From Fontibacterium universale (GTDB lineage Bacteria; Pseudomonadota; Alphaproteobacteria; Pelagibacterales; Pelagibacteraceae), in the NCBI GenBank assembly GCA_965236175.1, contig CBDEAT010000001.1, forward strand, positions 164,518-228,517: DNA of 64,000 bases. The letters are read 5' to 3'. The notes beneath the pieces are model-generated. The model made no database searches, was not told where the DNA came from, and saw nothing but the letters and a program-made list of their open reading frames with translations. Shown piece by piece: positions 35,557 through 45,149 of this stretch. Each line of letters begins with the position of its first letter. Within the stretch, counting starts at the first letter, position 1. The translations under genes were made by a program, and so were the position numbers.

Positions 35557-37360
35557 TTTTATTTATCTTTAAAACTTCAATAAAAGCTTCTTGTGGAATA
35601 TCGACACTTCCAAATTGTCTCATTCTTGCTTTTCCTTTTTTTTGCTTTTCTAAAAGTTTTTTCTTTCTATCTCTCGCTCCTCCACCATGAATTCTACTGA
35701 TAACATCTTTTCTGTAACCAGATATTGTTTCTCTTGCTATAACTTTTCCACCAATAGCTGCCTGAATTGGTATTTGAAATTGATGTCTTGGAATTAAATC
35801 TTTTAATCTTTCGCACATTAATCTTCCTTGTCTTACTGCAAAATCTTTATGAATAATCATAGACAATGCATCAACCATCTCTTCGTTTACTAGTATGGAT
35901 AATTTAATCAAATCACCTTCTCTATAATCACTCAATTCATAGTCAAAACTTGCATAACCGCTAGAAATAGATTTGATCTTATCGTAAAAATCAAAAACAA
36001 CTTCATTTAATGGTAATTCATAAGATAGAACTGCGCGATTTCCTGAATAACTTAAACTTTTTTGTTTTCCTCTTTTTTCTTCGCATAATTTCATAATTGA
36101 ACCCAAGTATTCTTCTGGAAGAATTATTGTTGCGTTAATCCAAGGTTCATTAATAGATTTAATAAAATTTGGTTCTGGCATATTTGCTGGGTTTTGAAGA
36201 TCCATAACTGTGCCATCATGTTTGCTAATTTTATAAACAACACCTGGTGTTGTGGTAATTAAATTTAAATTATATTCTCGGTCTAATCTTTGAACGATAA
36301 TTTCAAGATGAAGAAGTCCTAAAAAGCCACATCTAAAGCCTAATCCTAAAGCAGCAGAATTCTCTGGCTCATAAACAAAACTTGAGTCGTTTAATTTTAA
36401 TTTTGCAAGACTATCTCTTAATAAATTATATTCTGTGCTATCAACTGGAAATAATCCGCAAAATACAACTGGCTTACTTGGCTTAAACCCTGGTAACGGA
36501 TCTTTTATAGGATTTGAATAATCTGTTATCGTGTCTCCAATTTTAGTATCTGAGAGATCTTTAATACCTGTAACAATAAAACCAATTTCACCAGGTCCTA
36601 AGTATTCCTTATTTTCTGCTTTAGGAGTAAACACACCAACTCTTTCAACTGGATGTCTTGTGTTTGTTGACATCAATAGAATTTCCATTCCTTTTTTAAT
36701 TGCCCCATCTAGTATTCTAACCAATATAACCACTCCCAAATAACTGTCATACCAACTATCAACTAATAAAGCCTTTAAAGGTAAATCTTTATTTCCTTTT
36801 GGAGCAGGAAGTCTTTCAACTATTGCTTCTAATATTTCATCTACCCCCTCTCCTGTTTTTCCAGAGGCTTTCAAAGCGTCCGAAGTATCAATCCCTATAA
36901 CATCCTCGATTTGTTTTTTTACTCTCTCAACGTCTGATGCTGGTAAATCTATTTTATTTAAAACTGTTATAATCTCATGATGATTATCCATGGCCTGATA
37001 AACATTTGCTAAAGTTTGAGCTTCCACTCCTTGAGTGCTATCTACAATAAGTAATGATCCTTCACATGAGGCAAGCGACCTGTTTACTTCATAGCTAAAA
37101 TCGACATGGCCTGGCGTATCAATAATATTTAATATGTAATTTTTACCGTCTTTTTTTGATTTATAATTCAATCTAACTGTTTGAGCTTTTATAGTAATTC
37201 CCCTTTCTTTCTCTAAATCCATTGAATCCAAAACTTGAGTTGTCATCTCACGTTCTGTAAGGCCTCCACATTTTTGAATTAATCTATCTGCAAAAGTAGA
37301 TTTGCCATGATCAATGTGGGCAATAATTGCAAAATTTCTTATATTTTCTTGAGCAGACAT
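35549..37360 (-). CDS. lepA: Elongation factor 4 (LepA)
   Basis: 603 aa, usual length. GTPase motifs: AHIDHGKSTFADR (G1, ~14-26), DTPGHVDF (G3, ~81-88), NKID (G4, ~135). The C-terminal domain typical of LepA ends with RHQFQIPIQAAIGGKVIARE and KKLLEKQKKGKARMR. It is a ribosome-associated GTPase affecting translation and initiation under stress. It abuts the pheT start side with no spacer to the left neighbour's remains, and is intact while the overlapping methyltransferase is not. Confidence 0.97.
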   Translation of the reverse strand: MSAQENIRNFAIIAHIDHGKSTFADRLIQKCGGLTEREMTTQVLDSMDLEKERGITIKAQTVRLNYKSKKDGKNYILNIIDTPGHVDFSYEVNRSLASCEGSLLIVDSTQGVEAQTLANVYQAMDNHHEIITVLNKIDLPASDVERVKKQIEDVIGIDTSDALKASGKTGEGVDEILEAIVERLPAPKGNKDLPLKALLVDSWYDSYLGVVILVRILDGAIKKGMEILLMSTNTRHPVERVGVFTPKAENKEYLGPGEIGFIVTGIKDLSDTKIGDTITDYSNPIKDPLPGFKPSKPVVFCGLFPVDSTEYNLLRDSLAKLKLNDSSFVYEPENSAALGLGFRCGFLGLLHLEIIVQRLDREYNLNLITTTPGVVYKISKHDGTVMDLQNPANMPEPNFIKSINEPWINATIILPEEYLGSIMKLCEEKRGKQKSLSYSGNRAVLSYELPLNEVVFDFYDKIKSISSGYASFDYELSDYREGDLIKLSILVNEEMVDALSMIIHKDFAVRQGRLMCERLKDLIPRHQFQIPIQAAIGGKVIARETISGYRKDVISRIHGGGARDRKKKLLEKQKKGKARMRQFGSVDIPQEAFIEVLKINKNE

Positions 37361-39754
37361 TTAGGATCTTAATGTTGCATCAAAAGATTTTTGCATTGTT
37401 TGAATTATTTTTTCACTTAATTCATCAATCTCTTTATCGTTTAACGTTTTGTCTTGTGATTGAATTAATAAATTCAAAGCTACAGATTTTTTATCTTTTT
37501 CAATATTTCCACCTTGAAAAACATCAAATACTCTTATTTTTTTTATTAATTTTTTATCTACATTGAGTAATACATTAATAATTTTTTCTGCTTCAAATTT
37601 TTTATTAATAATAAAGGCAAAATCTCTTTCAATTTTTTGAAAATTCGAAACTACATACTTAATTTTCTTTTCTGTATTTTGCTTATTTATAACTGGAATA
37701 TTATTCAAGAAAATTTGAAAACCAAAAATTGGCCCATTTTTAATGTCAAATTCTTTAACAATTCTAGGGTTAATTTCTCCAAAATTAGCTATTGGTAACT
37801 GTTTATTAGAGTTAAAATAAAATTTTCCTGATCTGCCTGGATGATAATACGATTCAGATTCCTGAATAACCGCTAGCTCTTGTTCGTGAATTCCAAGTTC
37901 AAGTAAAGTTTTATAAACGTAATCTTTAATCTCAAAAACATCAACGTCTTTATCTTTTTCTAACCAATTTTTTCTATAAATTTTTCCAATTTGAATTCCT
38001 CCAATAACAGCTATTTGCTCTCCTGGTTTTGAGCCAAAAAATACTGGTCCACATTCAAATATTTTTTGATCTTCAAAATTTCTATGAATATTATTTTTAA
38101 TATGAATTAAAAGATTTGAAAAAATAGAAGATCTTAAACTGTCTAAATCATTGGAAATTGGGTTGGTAATTAATAAATTTTTATTATGTAAACCAAATAA
38201 AGAATCAATTTTCGAATTTGTAAAAGAATAAGTAATTGTCTCCATAAAACCTTTATTAGCTATAGACCTTTGTGCAAATCGATATAATTTTTGCTTTCCT
38301 GTTAGAATGTCTTTTGAACTATCTGCTTCTGGCTTTATAAGCTGAATTTTATCATAGCCTCTAATTCTTATTAACTCCTCTACTATATCAACTTCCTCGT
38401 TAATATCAGGACGCCAAGTTGGAATAGTTATTGAGTATGTATTTTTACTTTCTTTAAATTTAAATCCTAAATTATTTAGAATTTTTTTAATTTCGGCTGA
38501 TGAAATTTTACTTCCAATAATTTTTTCAAATTTATCTAAATTAAATATAATTTGTTTATTTTTAAAATTACTTTCGCCAGAAATAATAATGTTACTTATT
38601 TTTCCTCCGCATAATTTATTAATAATTTTTGCTGCAAGTTTTAATCCATATTCCATGATGTTAGGATCAACTCCTCTTTCAAATCTAAATTTAGCATCAG
38701 AATTAATGCCTAATTTTTTTGCAATTTTTGATATTTTAACTGGGTCAAACAAAGCTGATTCTAAAAAAATATTCTTAGTATCTAAAGAAATTGAAGAGCT
38801 TTCTCCGCCAATCACACCTCCTAAACCAAGAATTTCTTTCTCATTAGTAATTAGACATGCGGCTTCTTCTAGTGAATGGTTATTATTATCTAAAGCTAAG
38901 AACTTTTCTCCTTTTTTTGATGAACGCACAATAATTTTTCTATCAATTTTATCAGCATCGTATGCATGTAGAGGTCTATTTAAATCAAGCATGATATAAT
39001 TTGTAATATCAACAACAGCCGAGATTGGATTCATTCCGATAGAAATTAATTTATCTTTTAACCATTTTGGGCTTTCTATATTTTTAATTCCTTCAATGTA
39101 ACAGTAAGCAAATGAAGAGCAGCCAGAATTAGACTGAATAATAACCTTAAAAGGATTTTTAATATTAGTTTTTAATTTAATTTCTTCTAAATCAATTAAT
39201 TTTCCAAGACCTGCAGATGACAAGTCTCTTGCAATGCCTCTTACTCCTAAACAGTCAGATCTATTAGGAGTTATAGATATATCTATTGCTGGCTCGCTAT
39301 TTTTTTTAAAATAACCATCTCCAACTTTAAATTTTTTTGAATCTAATTCAGTAATTCCTTGGCTTTCATCAGATAAACTCAATTCAGATTCTGAACAAAG
39401 CATTCCATAAGAATCTACTCCTCTGATATTGGTAACTTTAATCTTAAGTTGATTTTTTGGAATAATCGCCCCTGGTCCTGCATATACAGTTAACAAACCA
39501 TCTCTAGCATTTGGAGCGCCACAAACGACTTTTAGTATTTTTCCAGATCCAATATCTACATCACATAATTTTAATTTATCTGCATTTGGGTGTTTTTCTG
39601 CTTTAATAATTTTTGCCACTAAAAAAAGATTATCCTTGTCTTTTGTTCCAACACTTTCAACTTCGAGCCCTATATTATTTAAAGTTGAAACAATTTTTTC
39701 AATGCTTGCGCTTGTTTTCAAATGATCCTTTAACCAAGAAGAAGTTATTTTCAT
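37361..39754 (-). CDS. pheT: Phenylalanyl-tRNA synthetase beta subunit
   Basis: 797 aa. It has the N-terminal tRNA-binding OB domain (VAKIIKAEKHPNADKLKLC, ~46-64), B3/B4 editing region, B5 domain (IPTWRPDINEEVDIVEELIR, ~452-471) and C-terminal anticodon-binding FDX-ACB domain. It works as alpha2beta2 with PheS. It overlaps pheS by 4 bases (ATGA-type), and lepA follows with no gap. Confidence 0.97.
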   Translation of the reverse strand: MKITSSWLKDHLKTSASIEKIVSTLNNIGLEVESVGTKDKDNLFLVAKIIKAEKHPNADKLKLCDVDIGSGKILKVVCGAPNARDGLLTVYAGPGAIIPKNQLKIKVTNIRGVDSYGMLCSESELSLSDESQGITELDSKKFKVGDGYFKKNSEPAIDISITPNRSDCLGVRGIARDLSSAGLGKLIDLEEIKLKTNIKNPFKVIIQSNSGCSSFAYCYIEGIKNIESPKWLKDKLISIGMNPISAVVDITNYIMLDLNRPLHAYDADKIDRKIIVRSSKKGEKFLALDNNNHSLEEAACLITNEKEILGLGGVIGGESSSISLDTKNIFLESALFDPVKISKIAKKLGINSDAKFRFERGVDPNIMEYGLKLAAKIINKLCGGKISNIIISGESNFKNKQIIFNLDKFEKIIGSKISSAEIKKILNNLGFKFKESKNTYSITIPTWRPDINEEVDIVEELIRIRGYDKIQLIKPEADSSKDILTGKQKLYRFAQRSIANKGFMETITYSFTNSKIDSLFGLHNKNLLITNPISNDLDSLRSSIFSNLLIHIKNNIHRNFEDQKIFECGPVFFGSKPGEQIAVIGGIQIGKIYRKNWLEKDKDVDVFEIKDYVYKTLLELGIHEQELAVIQESESYYHPGRSGKFYFNSNKQLPIANFGEINPRIVKEFDIKNGPIFGFQIFLNNIPVINKQNTEKKIKYVVSNFQKIERDFAFIINKKFEAEKIINVLLNVDKKLIKKIRVFDVFQGGNIEKDKKSVALNLLIQSQDKTLNDKEIDELSEKIIQTMQKSFDATLRS

Positions 39755-40818
39755 CTGCTAAAACCTCTATAATTTGCAGGTATATCTAATGGATCAAATC
39801 CATAATGCTCTAACCATCTAACATCTGTTTCAAAAAAGGATCTTAAATCGTTTATTCCATATTTAAGCATAGCCAATCGATCAATTCCGATACCAAAAGC
39901 ATAACCCTGATAGATTGAAGTGTTTACTTTACAATTTTTTAAAACATTAGGATGAACCATTCCGCAACCTAATATTTCAAGCCATTTATCCCCTTCTCCA
40001 ATAACAATTTTTCCATCTTTTAACTCATAACCAATATCAACTTCTGCTGATGGTTCAGTAAAAGGAAAGTGACTAGGTCTAAATCTCATCTTAATTTTAT
40101 CTACTTCAAAAAACTTTCTAATAAAATAATCAAGAACTCCTTTTAAATGTCCCATATTTACATTTTTATCTATATGCAAACCTTCAACTTGATGAAACAT
40201 AGGAGTGTGGGTTTGGTCACTATCACATCTATAAGTTCTTCCAGGTGCAATAATTTTAAATGGTGGCTTTCCTGACAACATAGTTCTTATTTGCACTGGC
40301 GAAGTATGAGTTCTTAATAAAATTTCTTTGTCTTGATCTAAATAAAAAGTGTCGTGCATGTCCCTAGCTGGATGATGCGGTGGTGTATTTAGTGCTGTGA
40401 AATTATTATATTCATTTTCAACATCGGGTCCTTCTGCCACTGAAAATCCTATCTCCCCAAAAATAGCTGTTACTTCATCAATGACTTGTGTAACTGGATG
40501 TATTTTTCCAAAAGAAATGGGTCTTCCTGGCAAAGTAACATCAATTCTATCTTCTGATAATTTTTTATTAATCTCTTTTTGTTCAAAGAGACTTATTTTG
40601 GAATTAATAAGATTATTAATATTATCTTTTAATTTGTTTAGATTTGAAGCAAAATTTTTTCTATCTTCTCCTTGAAGAGTTGTAATTTTTTTAAAAAGTT
40701 CACCTATCTTTCCGTTTTTACCAAAAGCTTCTGATTTTATTTGTTCAATTTTATGAAGATTGTCGGACTGATCTATTTTAGATTTAAATTCTTTTTCTAA
40801 ATGTAAAATTTCATCCAT
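39751..40818 (-). CDS. pheS: Phenylalanyl-tRNA synthetase alpha subunit
   Basis: 355 aa class II catalytic subunit. The N-terminal ~90 residues are a coiled coil for tRNA binding. Then GKIHPVTQVIDEVTAIF, the motif 2 area HTSPVQIRTM and APGRTYRCDSDQTHTPMFHQ (~191-210), and motif 3 GYAFGIGIDRLAMLKYG (~308-324). It belongs to the thrS-infC-rpmI-rplT-pheS-pheT cluster, 33 bases after rplT. Confidence 0.97.
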   Translation of the reverse strand: MDEILHLEKEFKSKIDQSDNLHKIEQIKSEAFGKNGKIGELFKKITTLQGEDRKNFASNLNKLKDNINNLINSKISLFEQKEINKKLSEDRIDVTLPGRPISFGKIHPVTQVIDEVTAIFGEIGFSVAEGPDVENEYNNFTALNTPPHHPARDMHDTFYLDQDKEILLRTHTSPVQIRTMLSGKPPFKIIAPGRTYRCDSDQTHTPMFHQVEGLHIDKNVNMGHLKGVLDYFIRKFFEVDKIKMRFRPSHFPFTEPSAEVDIGYELKDGKIVIGEGDKWLEILGCGMVHPNVLKNCKVNTSIYQGYAFGIGIDRLAMLKYGINDLRSFFETDVRWLEHYGFDPLDIPANYRGFSR

Positions 40819-40850
40819 GATGATCTACTAGTATTTATGAAACTAGTTTT

Positions 40851-41207
40851 CTAATTTAGGCTAGACTGTACCTTTTTTACGATGGATTTAAAAGCCTCTG
40901 GATTTTGATAAGCTAAATCTGCTAAAATTTTTCTATCAATAGAAATCTTTGTTTTATTAAGACCGTTAATAAATTTAGAATAAGTTAAACCTTGCTCTCT
41001 AACACCAGCATTAATTCTTTGTATCCAAAGTGATCTAAAATTTCTTTTTTTAGCTCTACGATCTCTATAAGAATATTGTAAAGATTTTTCTACTGATTGC
41101 TTAGCAGTTCTAATTGTATTTTTTTTTCTTCCGTAAAAACCTTTGGCAGCCTTGAAAACTTTTTTATGTTTTGCGTGACTGGTTACCCCTCGTTTAACTC
41201 GTGACAT
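40851..41207 (-). CDS. rplT: Large ribosomal subunit protein bL20
   Basis: 118 aa, standard length, strongly basic. MSRVKRGVTSHAKHKKVFKA, YSYRDRRAKKRNFRSLWIQRIN (in parts) and LNKTKISIDRKILADLA are typical of L20. It is needed for 50S assembly. It follows rpmI by 3 bases. In E. coli L20 represses its own operon; no such mRNA site is evident here. Confidence 0.98.
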   Translation of the reverse strand: MSRVKRGVTSHAKHKKVFKAAKGFYGRKKNTIRTAKQSVEKSLQYSYRDRRAKKRNFRSLWIQRINAGVREQGLTYSKFINGLNKTKISIDRKILADLAYQNPEAFKSIVKKVQSSLN

Positions 41208-41210
41208 AAA

Positions 41211-41417
41211 TTATCCTCTTAGACTATTTGGCATGTAAGATTTAACAATCTTAGCATCAGGTTTTGACATAATCGCCATTCCTCTTTGTCTTCTAATTTG
41301 AGAATTGGTTCTTTTGATCATACCATGTCTTTTTCCAGCTTGAGGCATTTTTACTTTTCCTGTTGCTGTAATTCTAAATCTTTTTTTAGCTGAGCTCTTA
41401 GTTTTAATCTTATACAT
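41211..41417 (-). CDS. rpmI: Large ribosomal subunit protein bL35
   Basis: 68 aa. YKIKTKSSAKKRFRITATGK at the N-terminus and KRHGMIKRT are characteristic of L35. It lies in the usual place between infC and rplT. The 5' gap to infC (41418-41486) holds only a possible leader. Confidence 0.98.
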   Translation of the reverse strand: MYKIKTKSSAKKRFRITATGKVKMPQAGKRHGMIKRTNSQIRRQRGMAIMSKPDAKIVKSYMPNSLRG

Positions 41418-41486
41418 AAAATAAATACCTGCGGTTTATACTAATATTAAAGATGAAAAACAATAAGTATGAAAGTGAAGAAACTG

Positions 41487-42048
41487 CTATTTTAATGGCT
41501 GAATAATGAAGGTCATTTGCTTACCTTCCATTTTTGGAGCCTGTTCAACTTTGCCCAGTTATTTTTAAATCGCTTACTATTCTATCTGCAAGATCTTGGG
41601 CTAGTTTTAAATGCTGCATTTCTCTTCCTTTAAACTTAATTGTAAATTTTACTTTATCTCCTTTAACTAAAAATTTCTCAGTCGCTTTCATTTTAAAATT
41701 ATAATCATGAACATCTGTTCCTGGTCTCATTTTAATCTCTTTAAGAGTTACAACTTTTTGTTTCTTTTTTGCTTGGCTAGCTTTTTTTTGTAACTCGTAT
41801 TTATATTTACCAAAATCAGTTATTTTGCAAACTGGTGGTTTTGCATTTGGAGCAATTTCTATTAAATCTAAACCCTGCTCTTTTGCTGTCATTAACGCAT
41901 CATTTAAAGAAACGATTCCAATATTTTGTCCATCGCTTCCTATTAACTGAACGTCAGTTGCTCTAATTCTGTCGTTTACTTTTGGTCCACGATTTGAAGA
42001 ACTATTGGACCTAAAATTACTTCTGTTGTTTTGAAAATTTTGATTAAT
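41487..42048 (-). CDS. infC: Translation initiation factor IF-3, AUU start, apparent +1 frameshift near C-terminus
   Basis: The conserved IF-3 N-terminus (GPKVNDRIRATDVQLIGSDG) lies upstream of the first in-frame ATG (41892). An ATT at 42048, 7 bases after AGGAG, is the best start; infC is known for AUU starts in E. coli. Reading goes to TGA at 41545 after DLKITGQS. In the +1 frame the conserved IF-3 ending continues as VEQAPKMEGKQMTFIIQPLK to TAG at 41487. One surplus base near 41554-41556 (GGG) or 41551-41552 would explain it. The full protein would be 186 aa. IF-3 guards start-site selection on 30S. Confidence 0.85.
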
Positions 42049-42055
42049 AACTATA

Positions 42056-42060
42056 CTCCT
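42056..42060 (-). promoter_or_regulatory. Shine-Dalgarno deciding the infC AUU start
   Basis: AGGAG on the minus strand at 42060-42056, overlapping the thrS stop codon TAG, with 7 bases to the ATT at 42048. An ATA lies only 1 base after it and would be far too close. This spacing is the main reason for choosing ATT. Confidence 0.7.
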
Positions 42061-43975
42061 AGATTTTTGGTGCTAAAGATTCTTTAACTAATAAATTCAC
42101 AGCTTCTTTTAAAGGTAATGTATCTTGTTTTTCTTGGCCAAGTCTTCGAAGTGTAATTGACTGACTCTCTTGTTCTTTAGATCCACAAATCATTAAAATT
42201 GGAGTCTTAGATAAAGAGTGTTCTCTAATCTTGTAGTTAATTTTTTCATTCTTGAGATCGATAATATTCCTTATTTTATTTTTATCAAGTTCAGCTGATA
42301 CTTTTTTTGCATAATCATCAAATTCTTGAGAAATTGGAAGTATTGCAACTTGTTTTGGTGATAACCACAACGGAAGTTTGCCTGCATAATGTTCAATTAA
42401 AATACCTATAAATCTTTCAAGTGATCCAAATAATGCTCGGTGCAACATAACAGGATTCTTTTTAGCTCCGTCTTTATCAATATAAGTGGCGCCCAATCTT
42501 CCTGGTAAATTTAAATCTACTTGCAAAGTTCCACACTGCCAGTCTCGACCAATTGTATCTCTTAAAACAAATTCAATTTTAGGACCATAAAATGCTCCTT
42601 CGCCTTTATTAATAGAATAGTCTAGTTTTGAAGCTTTAACAGCTTCTAATAATGCGGCTTCTGCTTTGTCCCATAGTTTATCATCTCCAACTCTTTTTGC
42701 TGGACGATCAGAATATTTTAAAATTACGTTTTCAAAACCAAAAGCTTTATAAATATCTAAGATCAACTTAGTAACTTTTAATGACTCTTCTGTAATTTGA
42801 TTTTCAGTGCAAAAAATATGAGCATCATCTTGTGTGAAAGATCTAACTCTCATTAATCCATGTAAAGATCCTGAACTTTCATAACGATGGACCTTGCCAA
42901 ATTCTGACAATTTTAAAGGTAAATCTCTATAGCTTTTAAGTCCCTGGTTAAAAATTTGAACGCAGCCAGGACAATTCATCGGTTTGATTGCAAAAACTCT
43001 CTCATCTGGAGTTTTTGTTGTGTACATATGTTCTTGAAATTTTTCCCAATGACCAGATTTTTCCCATAATGTTTTATCTAAAATATCAGGTGTGTTTACT
43101 TCTCGATAACCAGCTTCAGTTTGTCTTTGACGCATAAAATCAATAAGAGATTGAAATAACTGCCAACCCCCTTCGTGCCAAAATACGGCTCCTGGACTTT
43201 CTTCTTGGAAATGAAATAAATCCATAACTTTTCCAAGTTTACGATGATCTCTTTTTTCAGCCTCTTCTATTCTATGTAAATATTCGTCTAACTCTTTTTT
43301 ATTTCTCCAGCATGTTCCATAAATTCTTTGGAGCATCTCATTGTTTGAGTCTCCTCGCCAATAAGCTCCTGCAAGTTTTGTCAGTTTAAATGCTTTACCT
43401 ATTTTTCCAGTAGAAATTAAGTGTGGTCCTCTACATAGATCATGCCACTTACCATGAAAATAAATTGAAATTTCTTCTTTAGTTGGAATGCTATTTATTA
43501 TTTCGGCTTTATAAAACTCTCCTTTTTTTTTAAAATGTTCTATAGCTTTTTCTCTATCCCAAACTTCTCTTGTTGTGGGTTCGTCCCTATCAATAATTTC
43601 TCTCATCTTATCTTCAATTTTTACTAAATCTTCATCGGTAAAAGGTTTCTTTCGAGAAAAATCATAATAAAAACCATTTTCAATAACTGGACCAATAGTT
43701 ACTTGAGTGTCTTTAAATAGTTCTTGAACTGCCATAGCAAGAACATGTGCAGTATCGTGTCTTATAACTTCTAATCCGTAATCATCTTCAATTGTAATAA
43801 TTTGTACCGTAGAATCTTTTTCAATAAATGAACTTAGATCCTTAAAAATATCATTTACTTTTATAACTAAAGCTTTTTTTGCAAGTGAAGGACTGATAGT
43901 TTTTGCGATCTCATGTCCATTAACTTTTCCTGGAAATTGGAGTTTTTTTCCATCTAAAAGCGTGATGTTAAGCAT
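42059..43975 (-). CDS. thrS: Threonyl-tRNA synthetase
   Basis: 638 aa. N-terminal TGS domain (~1-62), editing domain with RHDTAHVLAMAV (~72-83) and FHGKWHDLCRGPHL, class II catalytic core with KPMNCPGCVQIF (~330-341, zinc Cys), RVRSFTQDDAHIFC (~372-385) and MLHRALFGSLERFIGILIEH (motif 3), and a C-terminal anticodon domain. It heads the translation cluster and its stop overlaps the infC Shine-Dalgarno. It begins 8 bases after a GT4 gene. Confidence 0.98.
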   Translation of the reverse strand: MLNITLLDGKKLQFPGKVNGHEIAKTISPSLAKKALVIKVNDIFKDLSSFIEKDSTVQIITIEDDYGLEVIRHDTAHVLAMAVQELFKDTQVTIGPVIENGFYYDFSRKKPFTDEDLVKIEDKMREIIDRDEPTTREVWDREKAIEHFKKKGEFYKAEIINSIPTKEEISIYFHGKWHDLCRGPHLISTGKIGKAFKLTKLAGAYWRGDSNNEMLQRIYGTCWRNKKELDEYLHRIEEAEKRDHRKLGKVMDLFHFQEESPGAVFWHEGGWQLFQSLIDFMRQRQTEAGYREVNTPDILDKTLWEKSGHWEKFQEHMYTTKTPDERVFAIKPMNCPGCVQIFNQGLKSYRDLPLKLSEFGKVHRYESSGSLHGLMRVRSFTQDDAHIFCTENQITEESLKVTKLILDIYKAFGFENVILKYSDRPAKRVGDDKLWDKAEAALLEAVKASKLDYSINKGEGAFYGPKIEFVLRDTIGRDWQCGTLQVDLNLPGRLGATYIDKDGAKKNPVMLHRALFGSLERFIGILIEHYAGKLPLWLSPKQVAILPISQEFDDYAKKVSAELDKNKIRNIIDLKNEKINYKIREHSLSKTPILMICGSKEQESQSITLRRLGQEKQDTLPLKEAVNLLVKESLAPKI

Positions 43976-43983
43976 GTCTCTTA

Positions 43984-45123
43984 TTAAACTAAGGATTTAT
44001 AAATTTCTAGTGTTTTAGAGCACATTTGATCAACCGTATAATTATTAATAACATTAGCTCTACCCTTTGCTCCTAAATCTTTTAAAAAACTTTTATCTTT
44101 TTTTGAAACTTCAATAATCATCCTTGCCAAATCTTTTTCATCATCAGATTTAAATAGCCAGCCTGTTTGTCCATCAATAATTGTTTCATTGGAACCGCCG
44201 ATATTACTTGCTAGTATTGGTTTTTCCATTGCTTGTGCTTCGACTGCCACTCTACCAAATGCCTCTGGTTCAATAGAAGCTGATAATACTAAATTACAAG
44301 CGTTATAAGCTGATGGCATAAAAGATTCGTGTGAAACAATCTTTACATTCGCTTCTAATCGATGTTCTCTAATAAAATCTAAAAGATATTCTCTATATTC
44401 AGTTCTACCTTGATCGTCGCCAAGTATAATTGCACTAATATTATTTAATAAATTTTCTTGTTTAAGAAATAATAAAGTATTTAAAAAAAGAAACTGCCCT
44501 TTCCAAAAGGTTAATCTGCCTGGAAGTAATATTAAAAAATCATTACTGGGAATACCCCAACGCGTTCTAACGCTATTGAATTCTTCAATATTTGAATTTT
44601 TTGGATTGAAATAATTAATGTCAATTCCTCTTGGTATAAGAAAAATCGCTTTTGAGTAATTATAATTATTTTTTATATGCTCATAAATAAACCTTGATCC
44701 AGCAATAACAGAATTACCTCTTAACATAACTGAATTATAAAATTTTTTTAAAGAACTATTAAAATTATAAGTTCCATGGAAAGTAGAAATTAAAGGCACA
44801 CCTAATAATTTACTTGCAAAATAACATGACCAAGCCGGAGCACGACTTCGAACATGAATAATGTTAATTTTATAAAAAAAAACAATAAATAAAATTACAA
44901 ATATATTAAAAAAAATTACAAATGGATTTTTGCTTTGAACTGAAAACCTAAAAATTTTAACTTTAGTTTTGTCAATATTTTTAATTTGTTCTCCGCCTGA
45001 ACATAAAATTGCAGAAAAGTAATTTTGATTACTAATAAATTGCGCAATATCTTTACAGCCTGTTTCTGCGCCGCCTACATCTAATCTTGGAATAACTTGC
45101 AATAAACGAATTTTTTTATCCAT
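43984..45123 (-). CDS. Glycosyltransferase family 4 (GT-B fold)
   Basis: 379 aa. GT-B pattern: VIPRLDVGGAETGCKDIAQF (~9-28) at the N-terminus, ISTFHGTYNF, then LLPGRLTFWKGQ (~198-209) and the donor-binding EPEAFGRVAVEAQAMEKPILAS (~281-302, EX7E). Likely transfers a sugar in lipopolysaccharide or polysaccharide assembly in the cytoplasm or at the inner membrane. The linkage is unknown. It shares its promoter region with the divergent hydrolase (26 bases between starts). Confidence 0.85.
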   Translation of the reverse strand: MDKKIRLLQVIPRLDVGGAETGCKDIAQFISNQNYFSAILCSGGEQIKNIDKTKVKIFRFSVQSKNPFVIFFNIFVILFIVFFYKINIIHVRSRAPAWSCYFASKLLGVPLISTFHGTYNFNSSLKKFYNSVMLRGNSVIAGSRFIYEHIKNNYNYSKAIFLIPRGIDINYFNPKNSNIEEFNSVRTRWGIPSNDFLILLPGRLTFWKGQFLFLNTLLFLKQENLLNNISAIILGDDQGRTEYREYLLDFIREHRLEANVKIVSHESFMPSAYNACNLVLSASIEPEAFGRVAVEAQAMEKPILASNIGGSNETIIDGQTGWLFKSDDEKDLARMIIEVSKKDKSFLKDLGAKGRANVINNYTVDQMCSKTLEIYKSLV

Positions 45124-45149
45124 TGAATTATTATGCTATACTTTTAAAA

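Noticed and set aside
38589..38999. 136-codon open frame opposite pheT
   Set aside because: Antisense to conserved PheT sequence, no recognised family.
41545..41892. Short infC from ATG 41892
   Set aside because: It would drop the conserved IF-3 N-terminal domain, which is present in frame upstream.
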